DNA from: Opitutia bacterium
GTDB taxonomy: Bacteria; Verrucomicrobiota; Verrucomicrobiia; Opitutales; Opitutaceae
Assembly: GCA_947474365.1 (NCBI GenBank)
Contig: CANJIU010000052.1
Location: 1 to 63,115, forward strand
DNA length: 63,115 nt
Reading direction: 5' to 3'
Shown here: piece by piece, positions 37,682 through 46,092 of the stretch
Layout: every line of letters begins with the position of its first letter
How positions within the stretch are numbered: the stretch's first letter is position 1
Notes under the pieces: model-generated
The model's database searches: none
What the model was told of the DNA's origin: nothing
What the model saw: the letters and a program-made list of their open reading frames with translations, nothing else
Made by a program: the position numbers and the translations under genes

Positions 37682-38942
37682 TCACGGATTTTGCGGGCGC
37701 GCCAGGAGCGACCGCCACGCTTCCCAGACGAAATGCCCCAGGAACGTCAGGAAGCAGGTAAAAAGCAGCCAAGCGAGGGGCTGCTCAAGTATGACGAAGC
37801 GCTCGACTCCGCGCAGCACCGCATTGACGTCGCCCTGGTGCAAGAGGTGGCCTCCAACGGCACCGACGAGGGGATCCAGCCACAGTGCGACGAGGAGCAA
37901 GCCAGCCGTGGCCGCGGCAAGACGTCGCACTTTCAGCGGAGCGGTGGGATCCCGGGGTAGTCGCACCAACAATGGCACGAGCCAGACCGCGAAAGCCCAG
38001 CGATACGCGTTACTTGGCCCGGAAAAGAAACAACCGGTGAGCACCGCTGCTCCGAGGATGAAATTCAGCCAGACCTCGCGGTCCCTCGGTTCCACCCGCC
38101 AATGCCCGAATCCACAGGTGTGCCAGACCAATGCCGCCACTGGGCAACAGGTCGCAAGGCCGAGTGCGGTGGCCCAACCGCCGACGATCCCCCACGCTTC
38201 GAGGAGGTGGCGGACGCCGAACGTCATGAGGCCGCCGGGTTGCGGCAGATTTAGGCCAATCCTCGCCAGATCCGGTGAGACATCGATCTCGACCGCGACG
38301 AGCAGCAGCGTGACAATCACCATCCGGCTGCGCACTTCGGCGGCATCGTTTCCGCTCAGGAGGACGAGGGCCCCGACGGTCGGATAAAACTTCAGCCCCG
38401 TTGCCGCGGCGATGAACAGACCCGCTCCCAACCGGATGTGGCGCCGCGGGTCGAGCAGACACGGCACGACTGCGGCGAGCAGGGTGAAGACGACGAGGTC
38501 GTTGTTGGCCCGGTTTACGGAGAGCAACAGCGGGGGCGAGCCACCACGCCAAGATACCATGCCAGTTCGCGACCGGTCCGGGGCCGAAGCCACCAGAATA
38601 CCACGGCGAAAAACGTGAGGACGATGCCGAGGCCCAAGCCAAGATTAGCGCCGCGGGTGAGTCCGAGATCCCCCCAGATGCAGCCACCAATGGGAATAGA
38701 CGTGGGTACGGTTGAAATAATCGAGGGGGGTTGTCCGCCCATGGATCAAGTCCACGGGCGAGGGCGTCATTGGAGGCGAGCAGCGCGATCGAATCGAGAA
38801 ACCACACCCCGAAGTCGTGCGCCCCGAGCAGCGGATAAATCCGTGGCCAGAAAAAGGGAACGGAGAACCACGCGGCGACCAGCCGGGCGAAGAGCTAGCC
38901 GAGCCGACGGTTCGCTGGTGCGGCCTCCTCCGTTGGATTCAT
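37682..38942 (-). pseudogene. Broken membrane glycosyltransferase-like gene (GT87/DUF2029 type)
   Basis: The reconstructed protein starts MNPTEEAAPANRRLG and is followed by TAG (38895-38897). The same frame continues as LFARLVAAWFSVPFFW and LDPWADNP. Frame changes are needed at three homopolymers: G6 at 38725-38730, C6 at 38670-38675 and G5 at 38532-38536. They restore DYFNRTHVYSHWW, then LGLGIVLTFFAVVFWW, then NRANNDLVVF and GLKFYP down to the stop at 37682. The helices and GLKFYP-like motif resemble polyprenol-phosphate-mannose-dependent GT87 enzymes. The last 303 codons are open. It is either a real pseudogene or a spot of poor sequence. Confidence 0.75.
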
Positions 38943-38997
38943 CGGGACGTCCCCGCGGGCCGGGAGGATGGTTTGGGCGGGTTCGGGGTGGGAGGTT

Positions 38998-39969
38998 TCA
39001 AAGTCCGCGCATGAAATTGAACGTGCGGTCAATCTGACCGGGGAGTGGCTCGTGCGTGAAGTCCGGGTAAATCACCACATCTTTTTTCGCAGAGATTTTG
39101 TTGTAGGCCGCGAATTGCGAACTCGGTGAACAGATGGTGTCCATCAATCCGGTGAACATGAGCACTTCGGCACGGATGCGGGGCGCGAGGTGTTGCACAT
39201 CGATGTAGCCCAGCCTGGTGAAAATCTCCTTCACCCGTTCATGGCGGGGGTCATGGAAACGGAAATACAGCCGGATCTCCTCGTAGGCGTCCTTCGCGTA
39301 GTCCTGCTCCCAGACGCGCTGGTAGTCGCAGAGGAACGGATAGACCGGCGCGGCACGCCTGATCCGCGGCTCCAAGGCGGCGCAGGCCAGGGACAGCGCG
39401 CCACCCTGTGAAATTCCGACCGTGCCCACGCGGTCTGCATCCACCTCGGCGAAGGACATCACGACGCGGGCGAGTTGGACCGTGTCGAGGAAGATTTGGC
39501 GATAGGCCAGCTTGCGCGGATCGGGATCGTCGAGCCCGCGGACGATGTGACCCCGCTGCGTGGTGCCCTTCACTTGACCGTTGTCCTCCGACTTTCCTCC
39601 CTGGCCGCGGCAGTCCATCGCGGCGAAACAGAACCCCTCCGCGGGCCAGCCAAACTTGTCGACCCAGTCTCCCGAGTGGCCCGAGTAGCCGTGAAATTGC
39701 AGCACGGCGGGATGCCGCCCGCTGTTCGCCTCGGCTTTCGGACGAAGATACTTGGCGTAGATCCGTGCTCCGCCGACGCCGGTGAACCACAAGTCGAAGC
39801 ACTCCACTTTTCGGGCCGCCGCGACTGGGCTCGGCCGCAATTCCGGTCGCGGATCGGTCGCGTCCAGCTCGCGCAAGGCCGCGCTCCAGTACGCGTCAAA
39901 ATCATCCGGTCGCGGATTGCGGCCGCGGTATTCGAGAAGTTCGGGCAACGGTTTGTCGATGAGGGGCAT
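38998..39969 (-). CDS. Acetyl xylan esterase / cephalosporin-C deacetylase family
   Basis: 323 residues, no signal peptide, the usual length for the AXE1 family. The catalytic triad is legible: nucleophile S187 in GISQGG, D277 in GLMDTIC and H306 in FTHEP, with the oxyanion-hole region QFHGYSGHSGDW at 91-102. These enzymes remove acetyl groups from xylo-oligosaccharides or cephalosporin C; a cytoplasmic sugar-deacetylating role fits best. Downstream on the same strand is only the broken membrane gene; upstream is a lipoprotein on the same strand 24 bases away, so the two may be co-transcribed. Confidence 0.9.
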   Translation of the reverse strand: MPLIDKPLPELLEYRGRNPRPDDFDAYWSAALRELDATDPRPELRPSPVAAARKVECFDLWFTGVGGARIYAKYLRPKAEANSGRHPAVLQFHGYSGHSGDWVDKFGWPAEGFCFAAMDCRGQGGKSEDNGQVKGTTQRGHIVRGLDDPDPRKLAYRQIFLDTVQLARVVMSFAEVDADRVGTVGISQGGALSLACAALEPRIRRAAPVYPFLCDYQRVWEQDYAKDAYEEIRLYFRFHDPRHERVKEIFTRLGYIDVQHLAPRIRAEVLMFTGLMDTICSPSSQFAAYNKISAKKDVVIYPDFTHEPLPGQIDRTFNFMRGL

Positions 39970-39993
39970 GGCGGACGAAGGGAGGGGCGGTTT

Positions 39994-40767
39994 CTAGAAA
40001 ACGCGGACGAAGGAGCGCACGCCCACATCCATCAGCGGACCGGCGGAGGGTTCGGAGCGGAGCAGCTTGCCCGCTTCGTCAAAAACGCCGATCTGGCCGG
40101 GCCGGTTGCGCAAAGGCGCGTACATTTCCCGCTTTTCCGGATCGTAGGCCAGCGAGGAGCCGGCGGGTTCCGCCAGCGTGATGTCCGCAGTTCGAGCTCC
40201 CTGCAGATCATGCACCGTGATGTGGCGGGCATCTGCATTGAGGATGAGGAGGCGGTCGCGGAGGGGGTCGATGGCGATGGCGACCGGCGCCACCGACACG
40301 CCGGCGAGTGCAAAGGCGCGGACCGTTTTTCCGAGTCGCGAGGTTTCGAGGACCTCGGACGACGAGGCTTTGAGCAGAAAGAGATGCCCGTCGCGCGGCC
40401 GAACTGCGAGATCGCCGCCGCCGATTTCAGGTTTTCCCTCGATGTCGAATTCACGCTTGATCGCGCGGGCCGGGCGATCGACGACGCGGATCCGGTTGCC
40501 GGGATCGAGCCGGAGAAAAAAATGATCGGTGAACGGGTCGTAGGCGAAGCCGCTGACGACCTCGTCGGGTTCCAGGAAGCTGGGCACATCCGTGGTCCGG
40601 CCGTCGCCGGTGTCGCGCACGGTGCGCTCGTCGCCGGCAGTAGCGAGCGAATAGACATGGAGGGGGCCCGGGGTCGCACAACCGGCGCCGCCGAGGGCGA
40701 GCCAGCCGAGGGCGGCGAGGGCGAGAAACTGCGGGAGCGGCCCCCCGCCGTGTTTTCGCGTTGTCAT
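39994..40767 (-). CDS. Lipoprotein with beta-propeller-like repeats
   Basis: 257 residues from the ATG at 40767; earlier in-frame starts would run into the divergent gene. The signal ends in a lipobox (ALGGAGC). The rest has repeated FAYDPFTDHFFLRL, LAVRPRDGHLFLLK and LAYDPEKREMYAPL units, the spacing expected for YncE/NHL-like beta-propeller blades. No catalytic motif is seen. It probably lies at the cell surface or periplasmic face, function unknown. It is divergent from the phosphorylase gene, whose start is 28 bases away. Confidence 0.65.
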   Translation of the reverse strand: MTTRKHGGGPLPQFLALAALGWLALGGAGCATPGPLHVYSLATAGDERTVRDTGDGRTTDVPSFLEPDEVVSGFAYDPFTDHFFLRLDPGNRIRVVDRPARAIKREFDIEGKPEIGGGDLAVRPRDGHLFLLKASSSEVLETSRLGKTVRAFALAGVSVAPVAIAIDPLRDRLLILNADARHITVHDLQGARTADITLAEPAGSSLAYDPEKREMYAPLRNRPGQIGVFDEAGKLLRSEPSAGPLMDVGVRSFVRVF

Positions 40768-40795
40768 CAACGCACGCCGCAGCGTGCATCGCCGC

Positions 40796-41494
40796 ATGAA
40801 AGTCGCATTCATCAGTGGAACGAGCATCGTAAATTCGACCCTGTTTTCGTCGTGGGAGGTGAAGACCGTCGAGACAAAATACGGCACGGTCACATACAAA
40901 TGCCGCGGGGAACAGGCGCTGATCAACCGCCACGGCTACGCCTTTCCCCTGCCGCCGCATGCGATCAACTATCGCGCGAACATCGCGGCGCTGACGGATC
41001 TTGGTTTCGTGGACATCGTGTCGCTGAACTCGGTGGGTTCGCTCAAAAAGGATCTGCCGCCCGGGACCTTTGTCTCGTGTTCCGATTATGTGTGCCTGCA
41101 GCAGGGGCCGATGACCTTTTTCGATCACGAACTGCGGGGCGGGGCGCCGGGCATCGCCAACAACCTGATTCCGCGGCTCGTGGCGGAATTGACGCCGGAA
41201 TTTCGGATTCAGACCGGAAAGGTCTACGTTCAGATGCGCGGACCGCGCTTTGAAACCAAGGCGGAGATTCGCATCGTGAAGGAGTGGGGCGATGTGATCG
41301 GGATGACGGCTGCGCACGAGGCCGATCTCTGCACCGAGAACGGCCTGCGGTACAACAGCCTCGCGCTGGTCGACAATTTTGCCAACGGCCTCGAGGGCAC
41401 CGAGATTGATTTCTCGAAGTTCAAGGATCTGGTGAAAGACAACCAGGCGAAAGTGAACCTGCTTTTCACCCGGATGCTGGAGATTTTGGGGTAA
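40796..41494 (+). CDS. Purine nucleoside phosphorylase / MTA phosphorylase family
   Basis: 232 residues from the ATG at 40796; a GTG 12 bases upstream is in frame and less likely. Family motifs: SGTSIV near the phosphate site, INRHG followed by PPHAINYRANIAAL, the MRGPRFETKAEIR substrate loop, and GMTAAHEADLC. These enzymes split 5'-methylthioadenosine or purine nucleosides with phosphate in salvage. The substrate cannot be fixed from sequence, since the usual MTAP and MTIP signatures are mixed. It has no operon partner; the MoxR operon starts 107 bases downstream. Confidence 0.85.
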   Translation: MKVAFISGTSIVNSTLFSSWEVKTVETKYGTVTYKCRGEQALINRHGYAFPLPPHAINYRANIAALTDLGFVDIVSLNSVGSLKKDLPPGTFVSCSDYVCLQQGPMTFFDHELRGGAPGIANNLIPRLVAELTPEFRIQTGKVYVQMRGPRFETKAEIRIVKEWGDVIGMTAAHEADLCTENGLRYNSLALVDNFANGLEGTEIDFSKFKDLVKDNQAKVNLLFTRMLEILG

Positions 41495-41601
41495 ACCAGG
41501 CTGAACGCCGCTTTCTTCCCTCGGGCGGGACGTCCACTATTTGCGCGCCGCCCCAAAATGCGATTTGCGGCGAAGCGGCGCCCGAGTAGCCTCCGCCCTT
41601 C

Positions 41602-42573
41602 ATGAGCGACTTCGTCCAACCGGTGCAACTTCACGAGGCAAAACAGGCGTTGGGCCGTCTCCGCGCCAACATGCGCCTGACCATCCGCGGCAAGGATGAT
41701 GTGATTGATCAGGTGATGGTCTGCCTGGTTGCCGGCGGACATCTCTTGATCGAGGACCTGCCCGGGGTCGGCAAGACGACGCTGGCTTACTCCCTCGCTC
41801 GTTCGATGGACTGCGTTTTCACGCGCATCCAGTTCACCAGCGATTTGCTGCCGAGCGATGTCACGGGAGTCGCCATCTACGACGAGACCGTGAAGGAGTT
41901 TGTGTTCAAGAAGGGGCCGGTCTTCGCCAACGTGGTTCTGGCCGACGAAATCAACCGGGCGACGCCCAAGACCCAGTCGGCGTTGCTTGAGGTGATGGAC
42001 CGGGCCCGGGTGACGGTGGACGGCGAGGCGCACGCGGTCGGGACACCGTTCATGGTTTTCGCCACCCAGAACCCGGTGGATTACGAGGGCACGTTTCCGT
42101 TGCCCGAGAGCCAGATGGACCGGTTCCTGATGCGGCTCCGGATGGGCTATCCCGAGGCGGCGGACGAACGGGAGATTCTGCGCACGGCGCGCGGTGGCTA
42201 TGATGCGATTGCGCTCAACCCGGTCGTGACCCGGAGCGACGTCATCGGGCTGCAGTCGCTCGTCCACCAGGTGTTCGTCGAGGAGAGTGTGCTCGATTTT
42301 ATTTTACGTATCGTCGCGGCGACGCGGACGGAGGCGGAGTTTCGCAACGGGGTGAGTGTGCGCGGCGGCGTGGCGCTTCGGATCGCGGCGCAGGCGAGGG
42401 CGTTGGTCCACAGCCGTGATTTTGTGATGCCGGAGGATGTAACCGAACTCGTGGCGCCGATCTTTGCGCACCGCCTGGCTTTGGCACGGCAGACCAGCGA
42501 TGCGTTGGAGGAGCGACGGGCGGTCTCTGCGGTCCTCAAGCGCATCATCGGCTCGATCCCGACTCCCACCTGA
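41602..42573 (+). CDS. MoxR-family AAA+ ATPase
   Basis: 323 residues. Walker A GVGKTT (55-60), Walker B VVLADEINRA (111-120), sensor FATQNPVDYEGTFPLPESQMDRF, and the C-terminal helical lid. MoxR proteins act as chaperone-like ATPases, usually with a DUF58 protein and a transglutaminase-like membrane protein, exactly the two genes that follow (16-base gap, then a 4-base overlap). The trio is widespread; its function in Verrucomicrobia is not defined. Confidence 0.94.
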   Translation: MSDFVQPVQLHEAKQALGRLRANMRLTIRGKDDVIDQVMVCLVAGGHLLIEDLPGVGKTTLAYSLARSMDCVFTRIQFTSDLLPSDVTGVAIYDETVKEFVFKKGPVFANVVLADEINRATPKTQSALLEVMDRARVTVDGEAHAVGTPFMVFATQNPVDYEGTFPLPESQMDRFLMRLRMGYPEAADEREILRTARGGYDAIALNPVVTRSDVIGLQSLVHQVFVEESVLDFILRIVAATRTEAEFRNGVSVRGGVALRIAAQARALVHSRDFVMPEDVTELVAPIFAHRLALARQTSDALEERRAVSAVLKRIIGSIPTPT

Positions 42574-42589
42574 TCCCGGGCCGCGTCCC

Positions 42590-43861
42590 ATGCCGTCGGA
42601 TTTTCGTTCATCGCCAGCGGCCGCCCTTCCGGGAAGGAGCGATACGGGCCATCCCGATGATGGATGGTCGGGTCCGGGCTATCGGGCGCGCCGGCCAACG
42701 TTTCGGTGGAGCGCCTTTTTATGGTCGCTGGTCTATCCGCAACGCGGGCATCGGATCCTTCCGACGATTCCAGGGGTGGTGTTGATCGGTCTTTCCCTGG
42801 GCATCGGCACGGCCGCCTACAATTCTTCGAGCAACATCCTGTTTATCACGCTCTCGCTCCTGCTCGCGTGCTTGATTCTCAGCGGCGTGTTGTCGTGGCT
42901 GAATCTGCGACTCGTGCGCTGGCGGTTGCAGGTGGCGCCGCCCCTGCGGGTTGGAAACGACACGGTGGTCTCGCTCGATTTGCGCAACGGGAAGCGTTTC
43001 CTTCCGACCTACGGGCTTTGGTTCGAATTTTCCGCGCGGCCGGTCGAGTCGCAGGTCGGGCAGAAGGCGGAATCCACGGTGACGGCGCGCAACATCGATG
43101 TGCGGGCCGTGCTCGCGAAGGCCGACGCCGCGGAGGTGCGCGGTCGCGTCGGGCTGGCCAGCCGGCTTGATCCGCGGGGAGAGGGCCGGGTCGAATGGGT
43201 GTTCAAGCCGGAGCGCCGCGGCCGGCTCCGCGTGCAGTTGGCGAGCGTGGGCTCGCTTTTTCCGTTTGGGTTTTTACGCAAGGACATCGGGACCGAGCTG
43301 GCGGTGCAGACGGTCGTCTGGCCGGCTCCTGTCGAATACCGGCGGCATGCGGTGGCGGCCGCGCGTCGTGCCGCGGGCGGGGAGCGGGTGGCGCGGGCGG
43401 GGAGCGGCGGCGACTTGCTGGCGTTGCGGCGTTATGCCACGGGGGATTCGCACCGGCTGATTCACTGGAAGGCGAGCGCGCGCACGCGCACGCTGCTGGT
43501 GCGGCAGTTCGCGGCGGAAAGCGTCGAAGGTTACGCCTTGTGGCTGCGCACCGATGCGGGAGTCTGGCCCCGGCCCGAACAATTTGAATTGCTCATCCGT
43601 TTCGCCGCGACGCTGGCGGAGGACCTTTTTCGCGCCGGCTGCCTCGTGAGCGTGGCGCTGGACGGCGAACCGCCGACTCAGGTGCGTCGGGTTCATGATC
43701 TGGAACGCTGGCTCGATCTATTGGCGTCGGCCCGCGCGACCGAGACGGCGGTCTCCGCTGGAGAGATGATGGTGGCGAAACAAAACGTGATGACGTTTGT
43801 GCCCGATGGGACGCGCGGCGTGGCGGCGTTTGTCGACGGACAGAAGGCCGCCTCGGTATGA
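42590..43861 (+). CDS. DUF58 domain membrane protein
   Basis: 423 residues from the ATG at 42590. Two membrane helices (about 55-95) follow a polar N-terminus. The central part holds the FPFGF segment and the C-terminal part the DUF58 motif LRRYATGDSHRLIHWKASA, a fold related to von Willebrand factor A domains. It is the middle gene of the MoxR/DUF58/transglutaminase operon, and its stop overlaps the next start (ATGA). It presumably docks the MoxR ATPase to the membrane; this is inference. Confidence 0.9.
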   Translation: MPSDFRSSPAAALPGRSDTGHPDDGWSGPGYRARRPTFRWSAFLWSLVYPQRGHRILPTIPGVVLIGLSLGIGTAAYNSSSNILFITLSLLLACLILSGVLSWLNLRLVRWRLQVAPPLRVGNDTVVSLDLRNGKRFLPTYGLWFEFSARPVESQVGQKAESTVTARNIDVRAVLAKADAAEVRGRVGLASRLDPRGEGRVEWVFKPERRGRLRVQLASVGSLFPFGFLRKDIGTELAVQTVVWPAPVEYRRHAVAAARRAAGGERVARAGSGGDLLALRRYATGDSHRLIHWKASARTRTLLVRQFAAESVEGYALWLRTDAGVWPRPEQFELLIRFAATLAEDLFRAGCLVSVALDGEPPTQVRRVHDLERWLDLLASARATETAVSAGEMMVAKQNVMTFVPDGTRGVAAFVDGQKAASV

Positions 43862-46092
43862 CGAACGTCGGACACAAGCTCCCGCAGCTGACGGCCGACG
43901 AACTCCACCAACTGAAGTGGCTGCTCGGCGGAGTGCTTTCGCTGATTGCGCTCAGCACGGTGTTTTACATGGATGTGGAGGCATGGACGCTGATGGCGCT
44001 CACGGCGGCGGCGACGGTGGCGACGATGGTCTGGCCAACGCTGCCCGCGCGGGTTCCGTCTCTGGCGCACACGCTCGCGTTCCCGATCATCGTGGCGTTT
44101 TTTGCGGTGGATCTCTGGCTGAAGACGGAGGTGCTGCCGGCGATGGTGCGCCTCGACATCCTGCTGCTCCTGTACCGCGGAATTTCCTACCGCCAGCGGC
44201 GGGATGACCTTCAGATTATCGTGCTCGGCCTGTTCCTGATCATCGTGGCCGGCGTGCTGACAGTGTCGCTGACGTTTGCCGCCCAGATTTTGGTCTACAC
44301 CGGCAGTGCGCTCGCCCTGCTCCTCGCGATCACCCTGAGTGAAGCGGCCAACGGGCCGGCCCAACGCGTGGCGATGCCGTTGGGCGAAGTTCCGGCGTGG
44401 GCGCGGCACGCGGACTGGTCGCAGCTTTTCCGGCGGCTGCGTGAGGTGACAGACTGGCGGGTGGTCGGCCTGGGGGCGGTGCTGTTTGTGGGCGTAGTGG
44501 GCGTATCCGCCCTGCTGTTTCTTCTCATTCCCCGGTTTCAGATCGAGAACAGCATGTTCCTCGATCGCTTCATCTCGAAGAAATCCCGGACTGGATTCAG
44601 CGACACCATCCGGTTCGGCGATGTGACCGAAATCCAGCAGGATAACAGCGTCGCGCTGAGTGTCGATGTGTCGGACCAGAACCAGATTCCCCAGTCGCCC
44701 TATTGGCGGATGCTGGTGCTCGACCACTACAGCGACGGGACCTTCCGGCTTTCCCCGACGCTCCGGGCGCAGGAATTCAGCAGTGAGCGGACGCAGGGGT
44801 TTCTCCATGGGGAGGCGAAGCCGAAGCAAGGTTCGGCGGTGATGTGGACCTTCTACCTCGAGTCAGGGGTCAGCCGCTTTCTGCCCTTGCTGGGTGTATT
44901 TGAGACCCTGCGCTTCCGTGAATCGCAAAACTTCCGGCAGGCTCCCTCTCTTGCCATTGTGCAGCTGCGTGAGGAACCGGTGACGATGACCGCCTATCGG
45001 GTGGAGGGATTCGAACTCACGAATTCGATTCGCGATCCCAACTTCGCCCGGATTTGGCGAAATCGCGAGCAGCCCTCGCCGCGCCGGCTCGCGTTGCAAA
45101 ATCGGGTCGGAGTCACCCGGGAGGCGGATCTGACCGCGCTCACCGCGGCCCTGACCACGGCGACGCGGGGGGAGAAGTTGCCGGCGGAGGAGTTTGGCCG
45201 GCGGGTGGGAGGCTGGTTGAAGACGACTCACGGTTACTCGCTTTCCCCGAGCATACCCGCCGGCCCCGGCGATCCGCTGGTGCGCTGGATTGGGTCGCGC
45301 GAGAGCGGTCACTGCGAGCTGTTCGCCGGCTCGTTCGTCCTGCTGGCGCGCGCGGCGGGGTTCCCCGCGCGGGTGGTGACGGGCTTCCGCGGCGGCAGCT
45401 GGAACGGCTATTCGAACAATTTCTCGATTCGGAATGCGGATGCGCACGCCTGGGCTGAGATCTTCGACGTGGATTCCGCCAGCTGGCTCCGGGTGGACCC
45501 GCTGGCCGTGGCGGCGGCTCAGGCCGTCGAGGTGAAAGGAGAGGCGGCGGTGGCCTCCCGGCTCGATCGCAGCTGGGGTGCGCGGTTCGACAGCCTGCGC
45601 GTGTTCTGGTATCGACGGATCGTGAACTTCGACCAGCGATCGCAGGTCGAGACCCTGAAGGCGGTGAAGCAGGCGACGGAGAATTCCGGCCGGCGGCTGC
45701 GGGAGTTTTTGTCCGAGGCGAACCGGCGCGTGATCGACTGGGTCAAGTCCCCGTGGAGTGCCAGCCGGTTCCTCGGACTGGCGGCGGTCCTGTCCGTCGG
45801 TTGGGGGATGTTCTGGTGGTGGCGCGAGCGCGGTCGCGGCTGGTGGCGGCGGTTTTTCCGGCCGCGGGGCGACCGGCGCGACGACCCCGTGCGGCGGGAG
45901 GCGGGGTGGTGGCTGGCGCGGGCAGGAGAATCGGGATACCGGATACACGAGGTCGACGCCACCCTGGTGGCGGATCTCCAGCGCGTGCGGTTTGGGGCGA
46001 AGGCGACCTGGCCGGAGCCCGTCACGGTGTTTCGACGGGCGCGTTCCGCGGTTCGCGCCGCCCGGCGGAACGCCCGTCTCACTCGGTCTTGA
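43858..46092 (+). CDS. TgpA-type membrane transglutaminase-like protein
   Basis: 744 residues. Seven or so membrane helices in 20-225, then a large extracytoplasmic part with a transglutaminase-like domain: catalytic C486 in SGHCELFA, H530 in DAHAWAEI and D547 in WLRVDP. A further helix lies near 640 and a cytoplasmic tail follows. This matches the DUF3488-plus-transglutaminase architecture of TgpA. The enzyme may cross-link or cleave proteins in the periplasm. It ends 14 bases inside the convergent mrdA gene. Confidence 0.9.
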   Translation: MTNVGHKLPQLTADELHQLKWLLGGVLSLIALSTVFYMDVEAWTLMALTAAATVATMVWPTLPARVPSLAHTLAFPIIVAFFAVDLWLKTEVLPAMVRLDILLLLYRGISYRQRRDDLQIIVLGLFLIIVAGVLTVSLTFAAQILVYTGSALALLLAITLSEAANGPAQRVAMPLGEVPAWARHADWSQLFRRLREVTDWRVVGLGAVLFVGVVGVSALLFLLIPRFQIENSMFLDRFISKKSRTGFSDTIRFGDVTEIQQDNSVALSVDVSDQNQIPQSPYWRMLVLDHYSDGTFRLSPTLRAQEFSSERTQGFLHGEAKPKQGSAVMWTFYLESGVSRFLPLLGVFETLRFRESQNFRQAPSLAIVQLREEPVTMTAYRVEGFELTNSIRDPNFARIWRNREQPSPRRLALQNRVGVTREADLTALTAALTTATRGEKLPAEEFGRRVGGWLKTTHGYSLSPSIPAGPGDPLVRWIGSRESGHCELFAGSFVLLARAAGFPARVVTGFRGGSWNGYSNNFSIRNADAHAWAEIFDVDSASWLRVDPLAVAAAQAVEVKGEAAVASRLDRSWGARFDSLRVFWYRRIVNFDQRSQVETLKAVKQATENSGRRLREFLSEANRRVIDWVKSPWSASRFLGLAAVLSVGWGMFWWWRERGRGWWRRFFRPRGDRRDDPVRREAGWWLARAGESGYRIHEVDATLVADLQRVRFGAKATWPEPVTVFRRARSAVRAARRNARLTRS

